A stretch of DNA of 64,000 bases, taken from Ipomoea triloba (lineage: Eukaryota; Streptophyta; Magnoliopsida; Solanales; Convolvulaceae). The position numbers and the translations under genes were made by a program. Below are positions 11,061 through 21,479 of the stretch, piece by piece. How positions within the stretch are numbered: position 1 is the stretch's first letter; every line of letters begins with the position of its first letter. The notes below the pieces were generated by a model. That model saw nothing but the letters and a program-made list of their open reading frames with translations. It did no database searches and was not told where the DNA came from. The stretch is from NCBI RefSeq assembly GCF_003576645.1, contig NC_044920.1, forward strand, positions 1,650,814-1,714,813. The letters run 5' to 3'.

Positions 11061-11089
<29 letters not shown>

Positions 11090-11134
11090 ATAACCATATA
11101 TGCATGCACATTAGATATTAGCTCTGTTGTATAA

Positions 11135-13870
11135 TTGAGACCACTACTTTACATGGCTTTAAAAACAATTCTGATGTTTACATTTATATATATTGTGTTG
11201 CAGAGTAATGTGGAGATTTCGAGGCTGACTAGGTTGGTGTCTCTTGATCTTTCCTCAATGTTTGATTCTGTAGAGTTAAGAAAACCAAACTTTGAATCTT
11301 TTTTTATGAACCTGAGTTCTTTAAAAGAGGTGTATCTTGATGGTGTACACCTCTCCGCTCAAGGCTCTTACTGGTCTCAAGTCTTATCCTCTACTGCATT
11401 GCCTCATCTTCAAGTTTTAAGTTTGTCCAACTGTCATCTCAATGGTTCAATCCACCCTTCATTTGCAACACTAAAATCTCTATCTTATTTGCAGCTTAGC
11501 TATAACAATCTGTCTTCTGATTTCCCAGAAAATGTTTTTCTCCTCCCAAAATTGAAAACCATTGACATCTCGGTTAATAAACTTCTGAGCGGGCAGTTTC
11601 CAGAGTTTCCAAAACACACCTCTTTGCAAACCATTTCACTTTCTGTAACAAAATTTCATGGAGAATTACCCAAGTCCATTGGAAATCTTCAGTCACTGAA
11701 AATTCTAGATATTTCTAGCTGCAATCTCTGGGGTTTAATCCCATCGTCACTAGCAAACCTCACAAGTATTATTGAGTTAGACATTAGACGCAATAGATTC
11801 AGTGGTTCTTTACCCCCATTTCATAGTACAAGTGTACCAAATCTCTCGTACCTTGACATGTCATCCAATCTTCTCACAGGTGAAATTCACTTGTCTATTT
11901 TCACGCTACCATCTCTAGAACACTTGTACCTCCATGCTAACAAATTCAGTGGTGAACTTGAGGAGTTCTCTAATACATCTTCCTCTGTTTTAGAGAGTTT
12001 GGGTTTGAGTGGCAATGAATTGAGTGGGGTGGTACCTAAATCAATCTTTCAACTTCCTAACCTCATTCATCTATCATTGGGCTCTAACAATTTTAATGGT
12101 AGTGTGAAAATTGAGATGCTGCAGAATCTCAAGAACTTGGCATTTTTAGATCTTTCTGACATTAGTTTGACAGTTGAAGAAAATGATGATAGAAGCTTTG
12201 ACTTGCCTCAGCTACAGAGTTTGCATCTGCATAAGTGCAATTTATCTGACTTCCCCATTTTCCTTAATAGCAAAGTACAACTTACATATCTAAATCTTGC
12301 AGATAATCACATCCGAGGTTACGTTCCTAGTTGGTTAGGGAACAACAGCAATCTCAAGGTATTGGATCTTTCCGGAAATCCAATACAATTTCTTGATCCA
12401 TCATCAACTATGGGAAATAGTTCATTTGTGTCACTAAACCAACTGGTGATGCATTCTTGCAACATTTCTAAGTTCCCCAAGATCTTGAAAGGCCTCAATT
12501 CTTTATTGTTTCTTGACCTTTCTGATAACAAGATAGAAGGTGAAATACCAAGCTGGATATGGAAAAGTCAACTTCAATTTGTGAATATTTCTCACAATCT
12601 ATTATCTGTTGTTGATGAATTTCCCTCAAATCTTTCTTTATATGTGTTTTATCTTTATCTTCACGGAAATTGTATCAAAGGATCTCTTCCATCCGGAATA
12701 TGCAATATGAGCAACCTGCGTGTTCTTGATGCATCATATAATAATTTGAGTGGTTTGATCCCCGAGTGTCTTGTCAAGCTAGCAGGTCTATCAGTTTTGA
12801 ACTTGAAAGGAAACAGATACGATCAAATGCCTTCTACTTTTACAGTTGCCGATAATAATCTTCGCTCTCTAAATATAAATGGCAATCGATTAAAAGGGAA
12901 GTTGCCAAGATCACTGGCCAATTGCAAAATGCTAGAGATTCTTGATTTGGGAAACAATATGATATCTGATACTTTTCCATTTTGGTTGGAAAAACTCCCT
13001 TCACTCAAAGTTCTTAACTTATGAAACAACATGTTTTATGGTCAGGTGGAGATTCCTAAGACAAAGTTTGTGTTACCAAGCTTAAACATAATTGATTTGT
13101 CCTCCAATAATTTCACGGGAAAGTTGTCTAAATATTTCTTGAAGAGCTTGAGTGCAATGGTTTTGGGTGGGGAAAACAAATCACAACCTAGCATCATTGG
13201 AGAGCATGATGGCTACTATCATGATTCAGTGACAGTCATGAACAAAGGATATGAGATGGTGCTAGTTAATATCTTGACAATATTTGTGTCTTTGGATCTA
13301 TCAAATAACAAGTTTTACGGCAATGTCCCTGAAGAAATTGGTGAACTAAAATCATTGGTTGTGCTCAACCTGTCACAAAATGTCTTCGATGGGCAAATTC
13401 CAATATCATTGGGAGAGTTATCTGAACTTGAATCTTTAGATTTTTCATTGAATAAATTCTCAGGGATGATTCCTCCCCAACTCACCAGTATAACATTCCT
13501 GGAAGTATTGAACATGTCTTACAACCAACTGGTCGGTCGCATTCCTTTGGGTAACCAATTCAATACTTTCACGAATAGTTCATACATTGGAAATACAAGA
13601 TTGTGTGGAATCCCACTCACAAGGAAATGCAATGAAGATGAGGTCGCACCGGTAGCACCGGATGATGAGAGCTTGGAAAGTGAAGAAGCCATGTTCGATT
13701 GGAGGTTTGCAGTTGGTGGATGTGGGTTTGGATTGGTTGTTGGATTAACAATCGGTTTTGCATTCTTGGCCGAATGGATTATTAAATGGGTTGTAAAGCA
13801 GCAGAAGAAGAAGGAGGCAAGAAGGAACAAGAAGAAAGCACAGTTAACTGTCCTAAAATTGAGAAGATAG
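11135..13870 (+). pseudogene. LRR receptor-like protein pseudogene, close copy of the gene at 5992
   Basis: A close relative of the upstream gene in the same orientation, about 2 kb downstream of it. Two lesions are visible. First, the signal peptide ([10 protein letters not shown]) is joined directly to the repeat starting [13 protein letters not shown]; relative to the neighbour about 142 residues are missing, covering the LRR N-cap and the first LRRs. Second, a TGA at 13022-13024 replaces the CGA of the intact copy (LRNNMFYG context), one C-to-T change in a CpG; the frame continues unchanged to 13870 with island, final LRRs, membrane helix and basic tail. Read from its ATG it gives 629 residues without a membrane anchor. 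A TTGCAG just before the junction (11198-11203) resembles a 3' splice site, so an upstream exon cannot be fully excluded, but none is visible. Confidence 0.88.
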
Positions 13871-16184
13871 CTTAGCTTTTGTTTTGTATTTACAATCTAT
13901 AAGCCAAGTTGTAACATTTTATGTGCTTGGTATATCTAGCCATTCAAGACTTTGTTCCTTAGTCGCCCAAACTTTTCACCTTTTCTCACTTTGGCCCTCA
14001 AACTTTTTGCATTTTCCCACTTTGTACCCAATCCCCTTAGCCTTTGCACTCCAACTCCCTAATAAACTTTGCTTTGTAGCTTAGTTTTCACCCTACAATC
14101 TTTGCTCCATAGCCCAATTTTCACTCCAACTTCCTTAATTAACTCCTTAGGTCCAAACTTATAAGATCATTAGAAATTTAAAGAATACAAGTAACAGTTG
14201 CCATGTTCAATCTTTTTAAATTGTTTTTTTTCTTTTCTAAGTAATGAGCATCTAGTTGAAGAATATAATCATAAGCTAAGGCACAAATTAAACAATAAAT
14301 TAAGAATTACTTGTGTTTGAACAACACCCCCCCGGCCCCCCTCACCCCCACCCCCAAAGGTGCCCTTTCGCTTGGACACAATGAATTTAATTTGTGATGG
14401 TGTGTTAATTTCCTGCAACTCCATTCCATTATAGTGTTAGCAAGCTTGAGAGGGAGAACTAAATAAATATAAGGGTAGAATTGAAGAAGTATTATGATTG
14501 TACCAAAATTAAATTAAATGTATAACTAATCATAACAATAATTTATATCAATACATTTTTGCTTTTCTTATTCTTTTGTTTTTATTTGTTATTCAGAATA
14601 ATCAAATTAAGGGCAAAGTAACATAACTGAAACCTCAACCAGGTAAAACCCCTCCACCGTAGGGTCGGGAGTGGTCACTCGTGCAGAACTGACTCAACGG
14701 TAGGAATGAGTGACAAATGAATTTAATCATAAACTCAAGCAGACAGCAAAACCGTTATAGGTAGGGACAAGAGTACTCAATCGGGTAAAAATCTTTACAA
14801 GTAGGGTTGATGTAAGTAAGGGGTACGGTGATGGTGAAAAGGTGGATAAATATGTCATTCCGCTAGTGAATGGGGCTATGGCGCGCACTTAGGTGATAAA
14901 CTAGAATTTTAGGCACCAAAGTCTTGGAACCCACAAGGATCCAAGCAAATCATATTTAAGGAGAGTTAAAAACTAGAATTTGGAATATTTAAATGCTAGG
15001 GAATGCAAGTTTAACACAAGCAAAACTTAATGATAAAAGATGGGTTCAAATTAGGGGAATTGCCTTCTTGATGCTTTCATAACTTAGGAATTAGGGGAGA
15101 ACTAACCACCAAAGGGCTTATTCATTGTCATAGCAAGCAAATGAGTTTGAGAATGGTGAGGCATGAGTCTTTCACTCATTGTCATTGTAGTGAAAGCCTC
15201 TCAAAACTAAGCTAATAATTGCTACGTCTCAATGATTAATAAGAAAATTCATAAACCATTTCAAACATAAGAACCCTAGGTGGGTTGTTCATTCCCTTTA
15301 TGCAATAATCACATTTCTAGCATCAAGAATGGCAATATCATGCTAATCTAAACCCAATAGTTAACTACTAACACATTGTAAGCATAAGCATAGCAAAGAT
15401 AAAGGAAAACATCATAAACATTGTAGTAAATGTAATGGTGAAGAGTAAGGAAAGAGTAAAAGAACTTCTCTATTAATGGTGATGAAATGGGTGGTTGAAA
15501 TCCACTCAATCCGCAATAAAGAGCCTTAAATGTGAGGTGGAAGTGTAAAACTAAGCTAATCTAAGCTATTGATGTTTGCAAAAATGAAGGAAAATGAGCT
15601 AAAACTATCTGGGGTTCGAACTTGGACAAAATGCAGAAAAACCCGCTTAAATACTAAAGATAGCAGAGCTCCACGGCCACCTCCACGGGCTGTGTGGGTG
15701 GCCGTGGAGGTATCGTGAAACTGAACAGGGCAGCGCGCGAAGGCACACGACCACCTCCATGGGTCATGGAGTGGCCGTGGAGGTGCCTCCTGATTTGAAT
15801 CTTGCTCCAGTTCGCGCTCCGCTTCTCCCGTCCTTCCTTGAGTGTGATCCTTGCTTCCAAAAAGCTTCCTTTGCTGCCCGTTATGAACCACTTCACCTAT
15901 GAACACAAAACACACAAACGAGTCTCAATTCACACTCAAGTTTAGACACTTTGTAAACAAAAATAGTTAAAGTATGGAGTGAAATGATTTAGACCTTGAC
16001 TTAATAAGTCCATTCGAACGGTGTACTTCCATAATTTGGCCAAATTTGATGGTATATTCTTTATGAGGCATTATGTTGAACGTATTGATAATATTTACAG
16101 ATTTGAACCCCTGAATTAGAGTTATCAAGGGCCGAGAGTGGTCACTCGTGCAAAACTGACTCAACTGTAGGGACGAGTGACAAA
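13871..16184. other. Intergenic; unclassified repeat with GC-rich inverted motifs
   Basis: No gene. 13940-14110 repeats 9630-9780. A C-rich tract is at 14327-14357. About 14640-14830 and 16125-16193, continued across the Mutator-like insertion at 21480-21560, are diverged copies of one segment with the shared phrase GTGGTCACTCGTGCA. Between them, 15670-15790 has repeated and inverted GTGGCCGTGGAGGT / CACGGCCACCTCCACGGG motifs. Together this looks like an old LTR-type element, but I see no coding domain and no certain border. Confidence 0.4.
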
Positions 16185-16193
16185 TAAACTTAA

Positions 16194-16401
16194 GAGTAAA
16201 TTGCACTTTTGGTCCTCTGACTATAGCACCCCTATTAATTTCAACACTTGACTTTTAAAAGTAACGAATTGATCTTCTAACTATGCATTTTTTAACGAAT
16301 TTGGTCCTTCCGGCCAAATCAGAGGCCAAATTAGGCCGGAATTTTGTAACCCCTCTCCGGTGACAATTTAGTGAGGGCATAATGGTCATTCTATATTGTA
16401 A
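16194..16401 (+). repeat. Left terminal inverted repeat of the MULE
   Basis: Starts GAGTAAATTGCACTTTTGG and matches the reverse complement of 21263-21470 with about three substitutions. In MULEs such ends bind transposase and often carry promoters; the zinc-finger gene starts about 190 bp inside it. Confidence 0.95.
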
Positions 16402-16591
16402 ATATTATTTCCCAAAATCAAAATATTATTTCCCAATATTATAAGACCAATGCGGTGTAGTTTGCGAAAGCACAAGCGTAGAAATTAGAGACGGAGGAAG
16501 AGAAGAAAGAAGAGAAGAAAGAAGAGAAGGAGGAAGAGAATTCTTGTTCGGCTAATTCCATCTTGTTCGTCTAATTCGTAATCGTCCGGGA

Positions 16592-17113
16592 ATGTCCAAT
16601 TCCTATTCGTCTTGTTCTTCTAATGAAGGAAGTGAGTACTACGAATTTGGGGAAAGGTTTCCAATTGTCCATTGTAGATGTGGGGAGCAACTCAAAATTC
16701 GAACTTCATGGACAACTGAAAATCCAGGGCGTAGGTTTTGGCAATGCCCCGGTGGTAATGTAAGTTCAATTTTGTAAAGGTTTTTTTTCGGGTTTAGGGT
16801 AATTTTTTTTCGCAAATTTTGTTATGTTTTTGTGGGTGTTTGAAGCTAATTGATGAAATGCCGTTTCAATTTAATCCAGAGGAAGGTGGGATGTGGATTT
16901 ATTGATTGGTATGATCCGCCAATGTGCTATCGGTCAAAGCGAATAATTCCGGGGCTGCTAAAACGCATCAACAAACAAGATGAAGAGATACGAAAATTAA
17001 ATATGAAGATTAAAGGGGATAAAAATGATGCCAAAGTGTGCAGGTGGATGAGCAAAGTTGTAGTAGTGTTAATTGTAATTTTTGTAGTATTTGTTAGTTG
17101 TAGGTTTATGTAA
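16592..17113 (+). CDS. GRF zinc-finger protein with C-terminal membrane helix, carried by the MULE (133 aa)
   Basis: Two exons, 16592-16759 and 16880-17113 (phase 0, GTAAGT donor, AATCCAG acceptor). The Ser-rich N-terminus is followed by a GRF-type zinc finger split by the intron: C-R-C-G, then TSWTTENPGRRFWQCP, then GCGFIDWYDPP. A short coiled-coil segment (LLKRINKQDEEIRKLNMKI) and a strongly hydrophobic C-terminal helix (about residues 112-130) follow. This layout is that of small plant proteins of the At4g04775-like type, often found in repeats. GRF fingers are thought to bind nucleic acid. The gene lies wholly inside the MULE, convergent with the transposase gene. No lesion is visible. 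The role for the element is unknown. Confidence 0.8.
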
Positions 17114-17237
17114 TGAAATTGATCCAAATTATGGTTTGTATTTCTAATGTATGTGGTGTGTTTTGGTTATTTATGTAATGAAATTGATCCAAATTATGGT
17201 TTGTATTTCTAATGTATGAATTTGGATGTTTTGGTGA
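17108..17237 (+). repeat. 65-bp tandem duplication downstream of the zinc-finger gene
   Basis: Two adjacent copies beginning ATGTAATGAAATTGATCC at 17108 and 17173. The first overlaps the stop region of the zinc-finger gene. Further short TTTTGGTGATTTATG-like echoes run to about 17330. Confidence 0.8.
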
Positions 17238-17578
17238 TTTATGAATGGTGGTGAGTTTTGGTAATATATGTTTTGGTGATTTGGTAGCATTCAAGGTACA
17301 AATATAAATGGATTGTTTGGGCATTGTAAGTTTTGGTAGCTTTCAATGTACAAATATAAATGGTTAGCTTTCAAAACACCATACTTTTCCATTAACCATC
17401 AGTACATAAACCATCATTACATAACCATCTCTACACTGTTTTGCATTAACCATCATTACATAACCATAACTACACTGTTTTGCAAAATAAACTTTTGAAG
17501 TCATCTGTTTTCCATTAACCATAACTACATAAAATGTGTGTTAACAACTTCCCAAAAATAACCAAAGTTGAATTCAAG

Positions 17579-20500
17579 TCATTCAAGGTCTATTGGGTCA
17601 CCCTTGTTGCCAAAGTACTTGGACTTGAACATAGTCTTGCTCTTTGTGTAATATGGCTTCTTGCGGTTGGATTGCTTGACTTTGGTTCCCATCTTAGACT
17701 TCAATTGGCTGCTGGAGGATCCTAGTTCTTCCTGCTGCTGCTGCTGCTCTTTAGTGCTATCAAACTGCTGCTGAGTCTCTCCTATTTCACTGATGTCAAC
17801 CTGTTGCTGCTGTGCTCCAAATCCACTGCTGTCAACCTGCTGCTGCTGTTCTCCAAATCCACTGCTGCTGTCAAACTGTTGCTGCTGTGCTCCAAATCCA
17901 CTGCTGCTGTCAAACTGCTACTGCTGTCTTGAAGCTGAAGGTAAGTGGCTGGGAATTTGGTTGGTGGCATATATGACCTTCTTCTTTGGCTTCAACTGGA
18001 AAAAAAAAAAGAAGTAACAAATTAAAAAAAAAACAAAACAATCCTCATACAAACTAGTAATCCTCATACAAACTAGTAATCCTCATACACAATAGCTCTT
18101 AAACATTAAAAAAACAAAACAAACTAGTAATCCTCATAATCCTCATTTACCTTTTTATTAGGATTTGAAGGACATTTTCTGCTATTGTGTCCAGCTTCTC
18201 TACACACAGAGCAATGGAGTGGGATATGCTTTCTACAAACTTTCAGGCTATCTTGACTCAATTCATCTGCTGATTTTTTCCTCAGTTTCTTTGGCCTCCC
18301 AACCTGCATAGGAACAAAAACTTATAAATATGATGGGATTACACATTGGTAGAATAGTTCCAAATGGAAAGTAACAATTACCTTGGCAGAGTATACAGGT
18401 GGCAATGGGGGGGTCCTGTCACACCTAGGCCATTCAGGAGGACCTGCCATGGGGTTGATAGTTCCACTATATATTTCCAGATAAGTTTGCTTTGAGTAAC
18501 AGGGATGGACATAATCAAACACTGCACCCTTGCCATATTTCTTCCAAATTGCACATAGGGCGTGCTTGCATGGAATCCAGTTAGCTGCCACTTCCTACAA
18601 GAACATTCTTTCCTTTCCAAATCAACTTCTTGTTGATCCCCATAAAGCTGTCCAACCTCAAATTTGAAGTGATCACATTGTGTGGCCAAGTACCCTGCAG
18701 CCTCCTTCTCAATTGGTTTCAACTTCTTCACAATGGCAGGGCATATCAAAGTCTTCCATTCTGTTGCTTTCTGTCTTTGGTCATAAAATCTAGCCATCAA
18801 TTGTTTCCTTATAACCTCTAGGCAGTCTATGATTGGTTTGTCTCTTGCATCCAACAACTTAGAATTCCATGACTCACATATGTTGTTGACCAACATGTCA
18901 CATCTAGTGTTTGTAGAGAAGTGTGATCTGTACCATTCAGTTGGACTCTTATCACCTAACCATTGGTATGCATCCTCATCTAATCCCCTCAGCTTGCTTA
19001 TGGCTGCATTGAATGTATTAACAATGGTTGCCCTAGCACAAGCCCATAGAGAATCCTTAATTGCGCTACCCTAGAAACCTGCTACCTTCATATTCGCATG
19101 CAAGTGTCTAACACAGAATCGGTGCTGAACACCTGATAGCACCTCACCAAAAGCTGGAAGTAACCCCTTCTGTTTGTCACTAATGAAACAGATTTCATCC
19201 TCCCTACTTGGTGTGATCTCCAAATCATCTTTCAAAAGTGTTAGGAACCACTTCCAAGACTCCCTTTTCTCTCCTTCTACAATAGCATATGCTATTGGAA
19301 ATACACTGTCATTTGCATCTACACCTACAGCAGTCAAAATCATCCCACCAGTTACACCTCTAAGGTGACAGCCATCTACACCTATCAGTCCTCTACAGTG
19401 TTTGAATCCCTGCTTGCAAGCTGCCCAACAAACATACATTCTCAAAAATCTTTCATGACCACTTTGATCACCCGAGGGAATTGTTTGCACAAGACATGTT
19501 GTTCTAGGGTTTGTTCTTTCAACTTCTGCACAGTAACTCCATATCCTCTTGAAATTGTCCTCCTCATTGCTCACTCTTAACTTCCTTGCCTTCCAGATTT
19601 CCCTATAGGCTTGTTGATCACTAACATAAAATCCCTCTTTACTGCACACCTTATCCTTGAACTTCCTCATCATCCAATCAGGGTGGTCTTTTAATTCAGT
19701 TGCCCACCTTTTAGCAACAATAGTAGATTTCACCATTTTGTTTTCCCAAACCCAAAAACAGCCTTCATGTTCATCATTCATGTTTAAAATCCTCCATGAT
19801 GATGAGTTCAGTACTTTCCTCAGTCCTATTCTCCATGGGCAACCCTCATGTGTACATGTAACAATGCATCTCAAGTTGTCATTTTTCAAAGTTTTAATTT
19901 CCTTGCCATTATTGAAAGCATAGTTCTGCACAGCTTCTCTAAATTGATTTTTTGTTGAAAAGGTCATGCCTAAAGTGAATTGGGGGTCTTTCATGTCTGT
20001 TGTAGGTCTAAATACAGGCCACTTCCTCTCACCATCACTAGCATCAGAATCCAGTAGTGACTCCTCATCAGAATAGTTGATGCCACAAAAGTCTGAGTGC
20101 TAGCCTTTTTTCCAGCTTTGGTTTGAACTGTACTGTCCCCTTCTTGGTCAGGTTTAAACTCCTCCCCAACCTCTAGACCAACCTCATGATCTACCCCCAT
20201 AAATTCAACTTCAACCTCTCTTTCCCAATCACTATCTCTGTCAACTACTTCCATATTTGCATCAATCAAGTCTAATTCATCTAGTGTTTCTACCCAAAGC
20301 TCTAAGTGCTTTCCTGGGTTATCCTCATTCAATAACCGTATAACATCATTGTCTGACTGTAGTAACTTCAGTCTTTCATTCCAAAAACAATAAATCAGTA
20401 CTCCTACATCAGAATACCCTAACTACTTTATCCTAGCCTTCAACCCATCTAAACACAATTCTTTAGCTTCCATTCTCTCATATAATTCATAATCACCACC

Positions 20501-21002
20501 CAAATATTTCACTTCACCAACCCTATTTATTATCCCATTATGGAAAAGGATAACTGAAAATGGACCAACTCCATCTCCTGTAAAGCAAATTTCAACATGC
20601 AAGATTCAACAAAGTGGTCCCCATAAAACAAAAACCAGTAAATGTATACATAAAAGCTTACTAATCCCAGTAGATGCACATGACATTATCACAAAAGTTA
20701 AAACAAAGTGGTCCCCCCCTCCCCAAACACACTAAAATATGACAAAAGTTAAAACAAAATGGTCCCCCACAGAACATATATGCTTTACTTTACTGTCATT
20801 CTTTATTCATATATAAACCACACGCCAAACCCTAGATATGCTTTACTATCATTCTACTCTACACGCAATACTCAACACAAACAGCAAATAGTATCACAAA
20901 CAACAAATACTATCAATTTCATACAATTTCAAACTATTACTTACTTAGTTGTGTCGTAAATTGGTCAGAACCCGTTCCAGGCGCTGCTGATGATTTCCTC
21001 AT
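17579..21002 (-). pseudogene. MURA/MuDR-type transposase, decayed
   Basis: Four exons fit the sequence: 21002-20945, 20577-18382, 18303-18151 and 17995-17579, with matching phases and GT-AG borders. In order: N-terminal PB1-like segment, Asp/Glu-rich linker, MuDR N-terminal domain (from KDPQFTLGM), MULE DDE domain with Asp in GVDGCHL (about 19376), Asp in FISDKQKGL (about 19178) and Glu in NNICESWN (about 18875), SWIM zinc finger CxC...CKH, CCHC knuckle CSVCREAGHNSRKC (C-x2-C-x4-H-x4-C), and a Gln-rich repeat tail. Lesions: TAG at 20423-20425, a frameshift near 20105-20120, TAG at 19071-19073, a one-base deletion inside the SWIM finger near 18576, and TAG at 17918-17920 in the Gln repeats. 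This copy cannot make a full transposase. Confidence 0.93.
17700..17945 (-). repeat. Gln-rich tandem repeat encoding the transposase tail
   Basis: About four copies of a 36-39-bp unit encoding variants of QQQQFDSSSGFGA, followed by a pure CAG run (17732-17746 as CTG on the plus strand). One unit has TAG in place of CAG. Mirror frames on the plus strand are artefacts of this repeat. Confidence 0.85.
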
Positions 21003-21262
21003 CGTTGATTGAGAGGACTCCCAGTCGAAGAAGACGAACTATGCCTCCACGACGAGAGTTCGTGCCACTCTGGAGAATGCGACAGATTCCCTAGCTTTCT
21101 CCCTTCTTCTTTGTTCCTGCCCAGACGAATTAGCCGTCGACTATTGATTTTTGTTTTTGGGCAAATTGGGGCAAAACTCTATTAGGGTTGCGTTTTGCCC
21201 TAATTCGACAGATACAGATTTGGGAAATTAGGCGTAATTTTTTTGTTTTCTGCTTCCCCTTA

Positions 21263-21470
21263 TTACAATATAGAATGACCATTATGCCCTCACTAAATTG
21301 TCACCGGAGAGGGGTTACAAAATTCCGGCCTAATTTGGCCTCTGATTTCGCCGGAAGGACCAAATTCGTTAAAAAATGCATAGTTAGAGGATCAATTCGT
21401 TACTTTTAAAAGTCAAGTGTTGAAATTAATAGGGGTGCTATAGCCAGAGGACCAAAAGTGCAATTTACTC
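21263..21470 (-). repeat. Right terminal inverted repeat of the MULE
   Basis: Inverted copy of 16194-16401. The transposase ATG at 21002 is about 260 bp inside it, so this end probably holds the transposase promoter. Confidence 0.95.
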
Positions 21471-21479
21471 TAAACTTAA

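Larger units (their letters stand above)
16194..21470. mobile_element. Complete Mutator-like element (MULE), 5277 bp
   Basis: Bounded by near-perfect 208-bp terminal inverted repeats and flanked on both sides by TAAACTTAA (16185-16193 and 21471-21479), a 9-bp target duplication as expected for Mutator. It encodes a MURA-type transposase on the minus strand and, near the left end on the plus strand, a GRF zinc-finger protein. I see only about three mismatches between the two 208-bp ends, which suggests a rather recent insertion, yet the transposase frame is broken several times. It sits inside an older repeat whose two halves can be joined across the insertion. Confidence 0.95.

Noticed and set aside
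13031..13870. Independent 279-codon receptor-like gene
   Set aside because: It is the in-frame continuation of the pseudogene after the TGA at 13022; it has no signal peptide.
15556..15915. Overlapping minus-strand frames of 119 and 80 codons
   Set aside because: They lie in a GC-rich repeat of GTGGCCGTGGAGGT-like inverted motifs; the codons show no family resemblance and composition explains the open frames.
17782..18017. Plus- and minus-strand Cys- or Ser-rich frames
   Set aside because: Alternative-frame readings of the CAG/CTG repeat that encodes the transposase Gln-rich tail.
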